Source: Onchidella celtica
Taxonomy: Eukaryota; Mollusca; Gastropoda; Systellommatophora; Onchidiidae
Direction of reading: 5' to 3'
Assembly: GCA_963931925.1 (NCBI GenBank)
Contig: OZ007569.1
Coordinates: forward strand, 26,514,524-26,578,523
Length of the DNA: 64,000 bases
Positions 40,731 through 53,100 of the stretch are shown here, piece by piece. Within the stretch, counting starts at the first letter, position 1. Each line of letters opens with the position of its first letter. Position numbers and translations under genes: made by a program. The notes beneath the pieces were generated by a model that did no database searches, was not told where the DNA came from, and saw only the letters and a program-made list of their open reading frames with translations.

Positions 40731-41181
40731 ACTTCCAGAAATGAGTGCATAGTACTGTGTTCCGCATGAACTCTGTAGTAAAACTAGAATAATTACGGGC
40801 AGCCTTTTTGATTAAAAAAAAAAGAGAGTGGGATAGAACGATGGGTTCACAGGGTTGTAACGGATAATGCTGGGAACATCACAGAGTAAAGAGAAAAAAA
40901 AAAAAAAAATCGAAGCTCAGGGCCCAGCATGAAATGGTTTCCTTCCATGAGTGCAATTTCACTTCCAGAAATGATTGCGTGGTGCTGTGTTGAACATGGG
41001 CTCTGTAGTAAGACTGTAGAATAATTACGGGCAGCCTTTTAGACCAAAAAGAGAGACTGATAGAACGATGGGTTCACAGGTTTATAACGGATAATGCTGG
41101 GAACATCACCGAGTAAAGAGAAAAAAAACAACAATAAAAATCGAAGCTCAGGGCCCAGCATGAAATGGTTTCCTTCCGAGT
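40731..41181. repeat. Tandem duplication, about 230-bp unit, two copies
   Basis: ACTTCCAGAAATG starts each copy at 40731 and 40961. Both continue through AATAATTACGGGCAGCC, ATAGAACGATGGGTTCACAG, GGATAATGCTGGGAACATCA and GAAGCTCAGGGCCCAGCATG. The copies differ by scattered substitutions and A-run lengths. Confidence 0.9.
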
Positions 41182-41313
41182 TACAGTTTTCATCCGAATC
41201 GCAAATACAGATGTGAGCCTAAACGCTAGTGTTAAAGGTACCCCAAAATTAATGTCCATGTCATCAAATAACCGAAAATAGATGTTTGTATTTGTATTTG
41301 TCTTTGTATAACT

Positions 41314-42449
41314 TGTCACGAGTGGAGTGAGCGAGATTCAAGGATTACGGGGTCATGGAAGTGTAGGATGGACTCACGGGATAGTGAGGCTGCTCACCTG
41401 TATTGACTTCTGTTAGTTATCGTGGAAACGTGCAAGACGTGAGTAAAGTGAAGGCGATGAGGTAAATCTTGTGTAGTGAAAAGTCACTGCAAGTTAAGAA
41501 AGTCCAAGGGGACAGACCTGAAGAGAGCAGTCGGGAGATTGTTGTGTGTTTTCCAGTGATGACTGGTAGGTTGAACTGTGATTGATAATTATGATGATTG
41601 ATGTACTATATTCTCCTATGACCATGATGTAAATAAGTTATATGTGAGGAATGTGAAAGTCATTGATTACTGTGTATAGAGATGGGCGCAATGAGCGATA
41701 GATGTAAGTTCGGATCATGGATTCGTAGCGAGTCTGAGTGTTGTGTGGTACGGTAGAGGTGTGTTACCGTAAGAGGTGTGGTGAGTGAAAGGTGGACTAT
41801 TGTGTGTACGCTTGATAGTTCGTAATGAGTGGTGAAGTGGATAGTAATTGTATGGTGTTATAGAAATGTAATGTTATTCTTATAGGTGCCGGGGTCGGGC
41901 AGAGAAGCCACCCGCGGTGAGCGGACTTGTGCCGGGGTTGGGCAGAAGGCTACCCACAGGCCTGCCTGAGTGAAGCTGTCGCGCAGGACAGCGGGAGCAC
42001 ATGAGTCGTGGCAGTCTGGCCACAGACAGGGACGTTGTTATTAAGATGTTAATGTGCTATTAAGATGTTAATGTGCCATTGAGAACATAATGTGCTATTG
42101 AAATATTAATGTGCTATTAAGACCTCGAGGGGAGATTGAGATACGGAGATTAGGTTGAGCAGGAGCCAATAAGAGAGGCCCGCAAGTAGTACATATATAG
42201 ATGTGAGGCTGAGGCCAGAGCATATTTTAGAAAGTATTATCGGGTTGTGGACCCGTAGAAGAATGAATGTCGGGAATACTGACCATTGAATGGTATTTGA
42301 ACTGAAGAATGTAATGCACGTATATCTTTATTTTTTATGTATAATAAATGTGTGAGTCTGGTTGGTTGTTCTGTTAAGTGTTATACTTGTTCGTTCGTGA
42401 TTGTTGTCCTGTCATAATTATTACATTTCCCAGTCTGGGATTTGTGACA
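41314..42449 (+). mobile_element. Solo LTR of the same family
   Basis: Begins TGTCACGAGTGGAGTG and ends CAGTCTGGGATTTGTGACA. It is flanked by the 5-bp duplication TAACT (41309-41313 and 42450-42454). At 1136 bp it is collinear with the old LTR at 20887-27819 but lacks most of the 38-bp tandem repeats. No internal region is present. Confidence 0.92.
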
Positions 42450-42454
42450 TAACT

Positions 42455-43586
42455 CTTTAATCCAATTTGGGAAATTTGCCTTTGTGCCATTGCAGCCCAG
42501 TTATAACTGGAGCAGGCACGTCTTCGCCACAGTGCGGGGCCGGTCGGCGGGTTCTTTGGGGGGGGGGGGGGGTGGAGATGAGGGAGGAGGGGAGGGAATG
42601 GTAAGGATGAATTTTTATTTAATTTTGCCCGGGAAGCGGCCTGTTCGGCCTGCTCTGTTCGATTTCCAACTGCCAAGGTATCTTTAACGTGCGCAACGTG
42701 CACGAAAATAGATATGATGACATTGATGACATTCATAGTAGCCGGCATAAGCATTTTTGCTTTTCCTATTAAGCCTACTATTTCGTTGCATTACCCGTCA
42801 GAATTCCTATTAGAAAATTTGTTGTTATAGGGATATAATACAGAATTTTAAAATAATGTTCCACATTAAAATAGTTTTATCATCACCATTATCATCATCA
42901 TTAGTACTTAGCAAACTATACAGAAAAAAATATTTCTAGAACAAAAAATCTCAAGACATTAACAAAAGACAAGTTCGTCTACTGGAGTGCTTTATTATAT
43001 TTATCATTTCAACATTTCCTCCCCTCCCATACACAACTATGAGTGAACAATTACTTTCCATTTTAATTTTTGTCACAGAATAAAGATAAGCGAGTAAAAT
43101 TGTTGGATCATAATGGTGTGTTCTCGAGCCCGTCAGATTGAACATAGGGAGTTTTAGCCTCATTTGAAAATATCGTGAAATAACGTGTACTGAATTGAAG
43201 ATTTCTCGAATTTTCATCTAGGCCAATAGAAATACAAGAAGCATGTAGATAGAGGCTATAGGTAGGTGTTGGTCAGTCTCGCAAGCATATTTCCGCTAAA
43301 AGGTGAACAATTCAAAATAAAGCCGATGTACGCACCCGGGGCACACTTGACTGTACACCGAGAACTTTCGACATTGTAAAATTTCGGATGAAAGTCTGGA
43401 TTCCACATAGGTAAGGGAAATTCACATCTGATGGGTGTGAGAAATTATTTCGTGAACTGGGGTTATGGAATTCCTACTCTGAAAAAGAGACGAGGATAAA
43501 GACTTAATAAATTGGAAATGAACAAAATGGCTTTCAATGATACATTACTACCAATATGTCAGAAACACAATACATGTATTAATATT
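42455..43586. other. Intergenic DNA with poly-G run
   Basis: G run of about 14 near 42559. No gene recognised. Confidence 0.45.
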
Positions 43587-43800
43587 ACTAGCTGAGGTTC
43601 CGGCCTTACCCGGGATAAATCTATTTATTAATGTCAGTTTCTGATGATTATTTTATCATCTTGCCCAATCCTTTAATTCATTTTGTTGTTGATGTTGTTT
43701 TGTTTGTTTCTTTGTATGCAGATAATTCTTACTGCATTCCCACTGCGTGTTTTAATGCCCTACGCACTCTGACAATATTCGGTACACGACAATGATGAAA
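43587..43800 (-). mobile_element. Helitron-like repeat end, partial copy
   Basis: ACTAGCTGAGGTTCCGGCC, TTACCCGGGATAAATC and diverged downstream sequence match the start of the unit at 35367. Confidence 0.55.
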
Positions 43801-43939
43801 TGGCAATAATCTGGGTGGGGATGAGGGGTGGGAGGGTTAAAGCTAAGCGTATGGATGGGTAGTTTATGGATGTCTCCTGGCTGGTAATCTAAATTTCCTA
43901 TGCGATGCTACTTATTTTTAAATTAATAAATTAATAATA

Positions 43940-44106
43940 TCATATATAACCTCCGATTTCAAGAGAAAATGGTGGCAATGTAACCCCCTCAATCAGAAGA
44001 CGATGACTTGTCTTTTCACAAATGAACTGAAACTTTTTTGTACAAGCGGCATCGTTCCAATGGTAACCCTCTTTTTTCAATCTCAACATTTCCATGCAGT
44101 CTGCAC
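43940..44106 (-). CDS. Lectin copy B, exon 5 (last)
   Basis: Acceptor ATTGCTCTGGACAG above 44106; stop TGA at 43942-43940. It encodes ADCMEMLRLKKEGYHWNDAA, then CTKKFQFICEK and a 24-residue tail ending GGYI. It carries the last three lectin cysteines and the WND motif. Confidence 0.9.
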
Positions 44107-47100
44107 CTGTCCAGAGCAATGAAAAGTCAGATTAGTGTAACATATTGACACTCAATTTGAGTCTGAGTTTGGAGAAAGCACGTGCACAAGAGAACGGCAA
44201 TATTGTGCCTGGAGAAGTGCCGGAACTACATTTTTGGGTCCCTGAAAGCTCGAACCGTTAGGGCGCCCCTTCCCAACTAGCAACAAAGGGCAACTAGCAA
44301 CAGTAGGGACCCCGAAACTTAAGCCTCATTAGTGTCGTATTAGATCCGCCATCGGCTAGGAGGAAGCAAGACGATGGACAGAATCATAGTAAGAACGTTA
44401 AGACAGAAGAAGACTACCAGAAACGCCAAACAACCACCCCCATAACACTCATTAGTGGTTTCTGATTCACTGTGCAGAACGACGACCATATGGATGCAGT
44501 GGCGGATCAACTATGAAAACTAATGAAGCTTAAGCTTCAAGGCCCCAAATCGCGGAAGAGCCCAGAAGAAAGGTTTTTAATGAGTGAATTTTGTATGTTG
44601 CCGTATTGTTGTTGGTTGCGAAAGGGCCTGTCAGCAGTTCAAGCTTCAAGGCCCCAAAAATGTAGTCCGCCTTTGGATGGATAATACAATATTAATCATA
44701 TTCAACCATGCAGAGAGATCATTAAGATCATGTTCTTTAATCTCTTAATTGCTGGCAGTGAATAATTGTGGATTGATGGTCGTGTAATGTAGCCTGTGTG
44801 CGAAAGTCGTTTTTAATTAGAATAGTGTATCATTATTTCTGATGCGCACTGAGAATTTGAAAAGACTGCAGTAGTTCTATCTAAAAGTAAAATTTAAAGA
44901 CATGAATATCACAACTTTTCTATATTGGCAGGAAAACTGTTAAACAACAAACATGCTACAACTACTTCTTGACAAACTGTACTACATTGAATTTTGAATT
45001 ACACGGACCCACGATCATGGAATTACTTCTCTCTTTTGTCATCGTCAGCATTTCTCTCTCTACATTAATAAGTGGAGACCAATTTACGTATATACATGAT
45101 ATAAAAAATATGTGCTCTCTAGCTTTTTGTAAGATTGTCTTCTGTCAAAAAATTGGTCATATCATAAATCAATAGATATCTTCTGTGGCCCTTAGATCTT
45201 TCGGTAAATGTAAACAATATCGGTGATCCTAAACTTGGACTGAGATTTATCGAAGACCAATGAGTGTGTAAAACAAAAACAAACAAAAAAATGAAAAGTT
45301 TAATAATCACTGACACACCAGATATTTGAATTACTGCTAATAATGCCGCCCCCTTTCGTTTGAGATAAAAAAAAAATTTAAAACTTCTGGTAGAAGGATA
45401 TTCACAAAGTCATAAACTGATAGAAAGTCTGTAACTTTATCTGTAACAGCCAATGACTAAAAATTCTTGTAAAATAAAAATCTCCACACAATAAAGTTGT
45501 ATGATTTGACCTTTGCTGTAAGGTTTTGCTCTGAACCTTTCATATTCATACAAAGCATTTGTCATCAATATTGGATCGCGATGGCTTCAAATTATGGTTT
45601 TTAAAAAAAACGTGTTAGAAGTGTATCATACTACCTCTCTTGAGAGATGTTCCCTTATGCCAGTCTCTGAAGTCTTTGAATCTGATTGGCTCCCTACCCT
45701 TACCCGCCCCCCATACCCATGTCCCTTCGGTGATGAGATCATTGCCACCTAGCCATGCTGAATTCACTGAAAGATAACAAGAGATGGTACAGAAATGATC
45801 CACAGACAGAGGACACTTCGCGACCCTTCTGTTCTTGTTTGTTCCAACTTTTTGCACAAGTGAGGAATTCGACGTTAGATGATTGCTGCTTTAGTATTAT
45901 GATAAGATTCAGTTCAAGTTTACTGCAGGCCTTGAAAGCCAATTCAAAATATATAGAAAAATCATGCAAACAAGCTAGTTATGAAGAAACCTGAAAAACA
46001 GAACGCATGGCCATTCACTCTCTCCGCTCCTTTCTGCTTACTACAATTTATACATTTAATAATATACTATAAAATATAATTTGACTGATAATTGTCAGCA
46101 ACAGTCATCATTTTTTCACCCCCCCCCCCCCCCCCGCCACATTATCTGTCGTAAAGTTTCTATTTTTTAAGGAGATGGAATAAATCGAAACTGTGAAACA
46201 GCTTGATAAAATATGCCACAGGGAATTTAAACAAGCGTCAAATTGTGCATTTGTTGATACCTGTTCTACATAGTAAAAAGATCTCCAGTTTTTTCAGACA
46301 ATGAAAGTAGAACAAACAAGAACTAAGGTGACGATTTGGCTCTCCAGGAAGAAATTTCAAATCTAAAGATAGCAATTTTTGCCGGGGGAGAAAGCAGGGT
46401 TGCCAGATTGAAACTTTAAGATTAAGCCAGACAATGCTAGAAAGAAGCCAAACAAATTCAAGGATAGTGTTCATACTAACATCACATGAAAAGCTCCAGA
46501 ACCAGGTCACCACTACAGTGAGTGGACCATCTGGCTTAACTTCTTGTCACTTGTGACTTTTTTTTTTTCTAAAGCATTTCTAGAGATGCAGCGAAAGCCT
46601 CTCCAACATTTTTCGAAAGCAATAGTTCTGCTTCTTGACAATTAGCGGCAGAAATCTTCGGACATATACATGCAACTGACCAAAACATATTTCCTAAAAA
46701 GTAAATGTTTTAGAAAAAGTATGGTGTGTAGTTTTTATGCTGGCAATTTTAGTATGTAAAGAAAAGAAAAGCCCAAAAAAGCAAAAAAGCCAAATGAATT
46801 TTCTGACGCCAATTACATCTTAAAGAAACCAAATTTCTGGAGTTTGGCTTTAAAAACAACGTGTGGGGAAACCATGTGCTCGGTACACTAGAGATATAAA
46901 ATGAAATACCGGAAGACCCAAATGTAAAATAATAACACAATTCAGGACAATCACGAACCGTTCACAAACTAAAAAAACAAAACAAAACAAACCTGCAACC
47001 TCAGATTGAACCGATTTCGAACACCAAAGTTTCAAGTATAAGGGTCGAGACAGAGTGAACTCACATTTCGTACAGCTTCTCACTGCTTCCTCACCGGTTG

Positions 47101-50100
47101 CACAAAAGCTCTATAAAACCGTTGCAAGAGAGCGGAGTGCAGCCTACAAACAACCGTTTGAAAGTTCACGGTGTCTCCTCACCTTCCACACATGGATGGA
47201 CCGTGATTACATTTTACCGCTGCACTAAATTTCGTCCTCGGTTCATCCGGGAAGGATGACGCAATGACGACCGGGTGAGGGGGGGGGGCGTCGTCAGTCG
47301 ACACATGTTCTTTTCAAATTCAGTGTGATACCAGTGGGTGATAACGGCTTCCTGAAATTGGTTTCCTGTTTCTCAACAAAGGCCGATATCATCTCCAGCA
47401 ACAGAATAGGAAAAGTTGCTGGCGTCATTCGTATATAGCTCAGGTATTTTTTGTGTCTCTCAGCAATTCTTCAAGAAGGTGGTGGCATTATCCATACTTC
47501 TTCTTTTGAAAATGCTGTGGACCCAATATCTTCTTCTGTAAGCGTTCCTTCACTTGAGCCAATAAAGCATCATGAGTCTCAAACAAGAAACACCGACAAC
47601 TGTTGACGGCATCTTGAACGGAAATGAGCCGTGTCAGAACATAATACGAGTCTCGAGACGGGCCAGTGAGAACGGCTTGTGAACTCACTCTGCTTGAGAT
47701 CTCACATCACATTCATTTCACCGTTCACCACATAAAATGTGGAAGTAGTGTGAATTGTGAGTGTGGGTCTACTCTGTCTCGACCTTTAGGCTGTGTTTTC
47801 ACGTGTACCGAAACGAAAACCGGAACGGAAACGTCAAGAATCCATCAAGTAATTAAAAGAAAGAGTGTTTCCATGTATAAGGAAACGGCATTTCCGTACA
47901 CATGAAAACATTCTTTCTATCTCGAAGTGGATTGAAATAAAGTAATAGATAACTTTGCTACAATGAAGCCTACAGGAATGAGACTTGTAGGTCTTTCATA
48001 CATTTTTCACTGTGCTTCGTTTTGTTTTCATTTTACGTTTACAATTAAAATAATTAAATAATATACATGTTTTGATTATGTTTTGAGATTTATGAGATTA
48101 CTGTAAAACCTTTTAGTGTGTTCTAGTTCTAAATACAAAATAACAGTTATGTGTTTCCTTTGAAATTGTATCTTCTTTGTGTTTCGATTTTAAACTCAAA
48201 ATAAAAATGTATAAACAATGAGTTGTAATTTGTTTGATGTGTAATATGGCCCCTTTTTTATATGCTTTTTTATATAGAACCTGGCTAAACCTCTGACACT
48301 AAGATCTTACTAAAACGTTTCTTCATCCCGTTTTTGATATAGTCATTTATCTCAGCGGTTCTGGGCTCGGCCAAGGTGGCGCCATATACTTCGCAGGCAG
48401 TCTGCAGTGAAGAAAAGAAACAATTCAGTCATGAAATGTTACAGGTTGTTATTGAAATGTCATACATGTATAACTGAAACTGATTTATTGTGATAAATGC
48501 ATATCTGCACTCTTGATTTTTTTTCTATTTCTTGGTTGTATTTCTTCCCTTCCTTCCCTAGATTTCATTGAGGTATGTGACCGTAACGAATACAAATAAG
48601 CAGGGGCAGGTATATATGGGGCCAAAGGGGGCATTCCCGGGGGGGGGGGCTCCAAACGGAAATATTATGTTTAACTGTGTTGTGTAGATTTTTCAGTCAG
48701 CCATTATTTTCTATGCAAACTATAGAGTGCATATTAAGAGCATTTTCTTTGGAATGTGTCCTACCTAAAGATGTACTTTGGAGTTTTGGTGATACGTATA
48801 TACGTGTACAAAATTATGTTTTGACTTCGGATAATACTCAGTTAAGTGTTCTGTGTTTTAGGTATAATTTGTCAGTTCCAATTACAAGCAATAAATGGAC
48901 TTCGATGTATAAATTCATTAATCTTGTCGTAATTTTAATTTCTGTGTAAGAGGAGCCCACTGGGTCTCAATCAGGCCCTTGAGGCCACTGGCCTGGCGTG
49001 GGCGGGGCCACAGGTGCGGTTTCCCTAGGCGCTAAATTTTTAGGGGCACATAATTTCAAAAGAAAAAAAAATCAATGCAGATTTTGATACTGTTATTGAA
49101 AATTTTGCAGAGATTAAAACCAGGCGATTTTAAATAAATTTGACTATACTAGCATTAAATGCATTTTACTCTAATTACATCAATATTTTCTTAAAATACA
49201 ATACATGTGCTAATGAGGTGGGAGGGGGCGCAGTACTTGCATTCCCCCGGGGGGGCTGACAGCTCATGCTATGCCATTGCTTGAGACAAACCTGAATATC
49301 TTTATACATTATGCTGGCTTTATCATGAAACCGCGCGAAAGTTATAGTTCTTTTACAGCATGTTATTTATAGATGAGACTACGTCAATTTTAGTCGACCG
49401 CTCCCCTACGAAGCGCAACTGGCACAACTACTGTCAATAAAATAAAACACGGGATCCGTTGAATAGTGGAAACGAGAACTTTGTTATAAATGATAATAAG
49501 ATATCCACAGAGCTTCCAGGTCTTCAGCCACGGTTACTTCAGGATACTAACTAAGCTCTCTCACACTAAATTACATTCCTCTCATAGATATATACACCTT
49601 CACACAAACCTTTCCATAACACACACATGACCACATATCCCATTCTCCTCTCGACTGGCCCACAAATCAGCCCATAAGATATTAACATGTCTTTGGGTAA
49701 CATCCTCCCCAGGTTATTACATCGTAAACAACTCTTTAGAGAGAGTTGTGAAAAAAAAACAACTACACACGAACGTTACATGTTAAACCTAGGTCAGAGA
49801 CCCCGTTAGAGAAACTCCCTGCTACGCATAAAAAACACAAAGCGGGATGAGAGCGGTGGGTAGACGTTAAACAAGTAAACATTTGAAATAGTGTACCCTC
49901 TTTATTCTGTAAAGAAACAATATTCTTTCAAGGAATTCATGAAATATTTGGCAGAAAGAAGTTGTACCTGGAATTGTACATACACTTGTGCGATTTCATG
50001 AAATGGCCAGAGACTCAAGGTCCTTCAAGATCCATAAAATTAAGGCGTCACCTTGTATGATAAAATCGTGTCGGGCCTCCCAAACATGGCAGGTCTCCCA

Positions 50101-53100
50101 AATGTGGCAGACTGCATACGCTGCCCAAAATTTTAGCAAACACGTCAAGGCACTAATCAACAACAGTTTAACACCTTGTGCAAAGTATTGATAGAAATTT
50201 AACTCGGCACCGCTTCTCAACTGAGAGACAAGACCTTTTGAATACTCTGAAATAAAAATTAAAAGTGAATGCGTCATGGTCAATTGAATTTCCTCTCTTC
50301 TTTCCTGGCCGAATGACCTTGCCCATTTTGAAGCTATTTTCACTTATATGGTGTTGAAGTTTGCTCTCATAATTATTTGGGAGGGCAGGGTTAGCTTTTG
50401 GGAGAGCCGCCATAATTATTTGGGAGGCCCGACATGATTAGGTAGGAGGGCTTCCTCATGTCCTACCGTTCTGTTATATTCTGTCTGTCTTCCTGCGTTT
50501 TCTTAGCACAGTGTGACCCGTTATCGTGTCCTCGTGCATTCTCCTAACGCAAATTCAATCTCAATTGCATGATATATTATATAAACTTGGTTTTCCAGAC
50601 TAAGGTATCGCTATTTACTAAGGTAAAGATTTGTAAAAGACGCATATTGGTATATTCTTTCTGCATGTGTTTTTATTGATTTGCTGCCCATCTCCTTATC
50701 CCATTCTAGTATTCATTAGAAGTGAAGCAGACTAAGGGTGGTGCAGGCGCCAGAACGGTGACTCGCCGTCCACAGATTTTATTTCACACTATCACAATGG
50801 ACACTGCCTGCTGCATCCCACTGGGTCGCGGTGTGGCCAGTACCTATTGTGTGTGAAGCCAAAATTATAGGCGGGGGGGGGGGGGCCACCAGCCTTCCGC
50901 CTATACCAGCCTTTGTCTGTTTTAGCCCTTTCTATGACTACTTTCAGCATTAGCTATCACTTCCAAGTACACACTATCAACTGACCTGTGCAGCACCCCA
51001 GCCCACTTCACTACCTCCAAATGCATAGCATTTAGTGCCAAATCGCTCAAACCCTGACGGACATGTCCAGGCACTCGCTGTTGGGATGAAATAGCTGGTA
51101 ATCAGTTATGCCATTAATGTGATTGTGACCGGAGGAGTGTGGGAGAGAAAAACATGAAATAGATGGGAATCGGCAAAGCAATTAATGTGTTTCTGACAGG
51201 AGAAGCGAGGGAGAGAAAGATATGAAATATGTTTGTCATTAATATGCTTGTGACAGGAGGAGCGAGGGAGAGAAAAACGTGAATAGGAGGAAAAGAAAAA
51301 CTACCGATAGATCCACCTGATGGAAGCCAATGAGAAAGGGAAGATTGTCTGATCTTAAAAGACCGGCATTGAGTCAAAAGTTGCTTTTCTGTCCAGTATC
51401 GTGGGAATTCTCTCTGCCTCGCTCACTTTCTTAACGGGGGTGATACCATCAAGGTGAGTGGTGAGGGGGAGTTCTGATTCATGTTATCTCCGGCATGCAT
51501 GCGACAGTCTCCAGAATTTGGTTTTTGGTCACTTGTGTCAGTTTGAGGCTCGCAGAGCCGGATTTAGGGCAGTTGCACCCCTCCCCGTCCCCCCGGGGGC
51601 CAGGATCCAACATCCCCTTAGCTCTATGTAGAAAAATATAATAATAAGTTTAACTTTGTTGTCGGCCATTGTTATTGACGGAAACTAAAGAGTACCTAGC
51701 GGCATGGCTTTGTTCTGTGTAAAATGTCTTACCTAAAAATCTACCTAGAATTTTGTTTGCGTATGTCTATATATAATATGTAGTCACTCAAATGGTATAA
51801 TTCATTTAACCTTTCCACGTTTGTATAAGGGGTGAAACAGACCTAGACTGGGGTAGACGCCAGTCTGGTGGTTCGCCGTCCATAAATTCTGCTTCACACT
51901 AACACAATAGGCACTGCCCACTGTTTCACCCCAAACTTGTCACTTTCAATGACATGGAATAAAAGAACTTTATTTAATTTCTATGCATTGGGGGCCCTCC
52001 GAACTGAAGTTCTCGATCCTGTGGGCACGACCGTCAAAAGAAAAAAAAAAAAAAGCCCGACAGCATTCGAACAAAGGGACAATTTTGTTTCACATGACAC
52101 CAAGATCTGTAAAAGATCTATATGTCCTTGACTAGTGTATCAACCCTTTGGTTACCGCGAAGTTACGGCTATTTGCAATAATAATAACAATAATAACTGT
52201 TCGATCTCCAGCATAGAGTCAAGTGCCAGGTCACTGTCAAGATAAAGGAGTTACGAAAGTATCTGGAGACAACATCAGGTTACCTTTCATCAACATATTT
52301 AAACGTGTAGGGCATGCAGTTGAAAATTTTCATCGCTTGTGTCATGTTTCTAGCACAAATTCAATTTTCAACAGAAAAAACATTTTGTATTCTTTACAGA
52401 GGATGTAATTTAGATGCACCATCAGATGTTCAAAATCCATAAAATTTTCACTCGCTCAGAAAGACAAAGACAGAGTATTCCAAGTCTGAGGCCCTTAATA
52501 GAAAACGATTTTTCACCCATTGTCTTAATTTTAAACTTTTTAGTGTCTGCAGATGATCTATGATGTCGTGATGGTACATAGGGAGTCAACAGATCACTTA
52601 AATATGTTGGCACGTGTTTGTATGTATCCATTAGTGACACAGGGAAGCCAGCTTACACATAATGTTTTTTTCTACCGGTAGTCAGTGCAAGCTCTGCAGT
52701 AGAGGTGATGCATGATCTCTTACACAACTGTGACTTTTCTTCGTTCTCGAAAAAGATGAAGCCCCTTCTAATGGCCTTTCGGTCTTCCTATCTAGTGAAA
52801 AGACGCTTCTATGCATTGTCGAGACCTCTTCAAACACAGAATTAGTCTTTCGATATATGCGAGAAGGGCGATCTGTGTTTACTTTTCACAAACATTAAAA
52901 CTTGGAATTATGAATGTGGACATGGCATATCAACCACAAGGAAGCGACTGGTTTGTTTAACAGCGTCATGTTACATGTTCACGATTTTATGGTCTTGGGA
53001 GGGCAATTTGTTTTTAAGTGCATCTGATGAAGATCAACTCGTTTGGTGTCATTATTAAAGTTCTTTAAAAACCTGGCATCTTAACTTGTGTAGTATGTGT

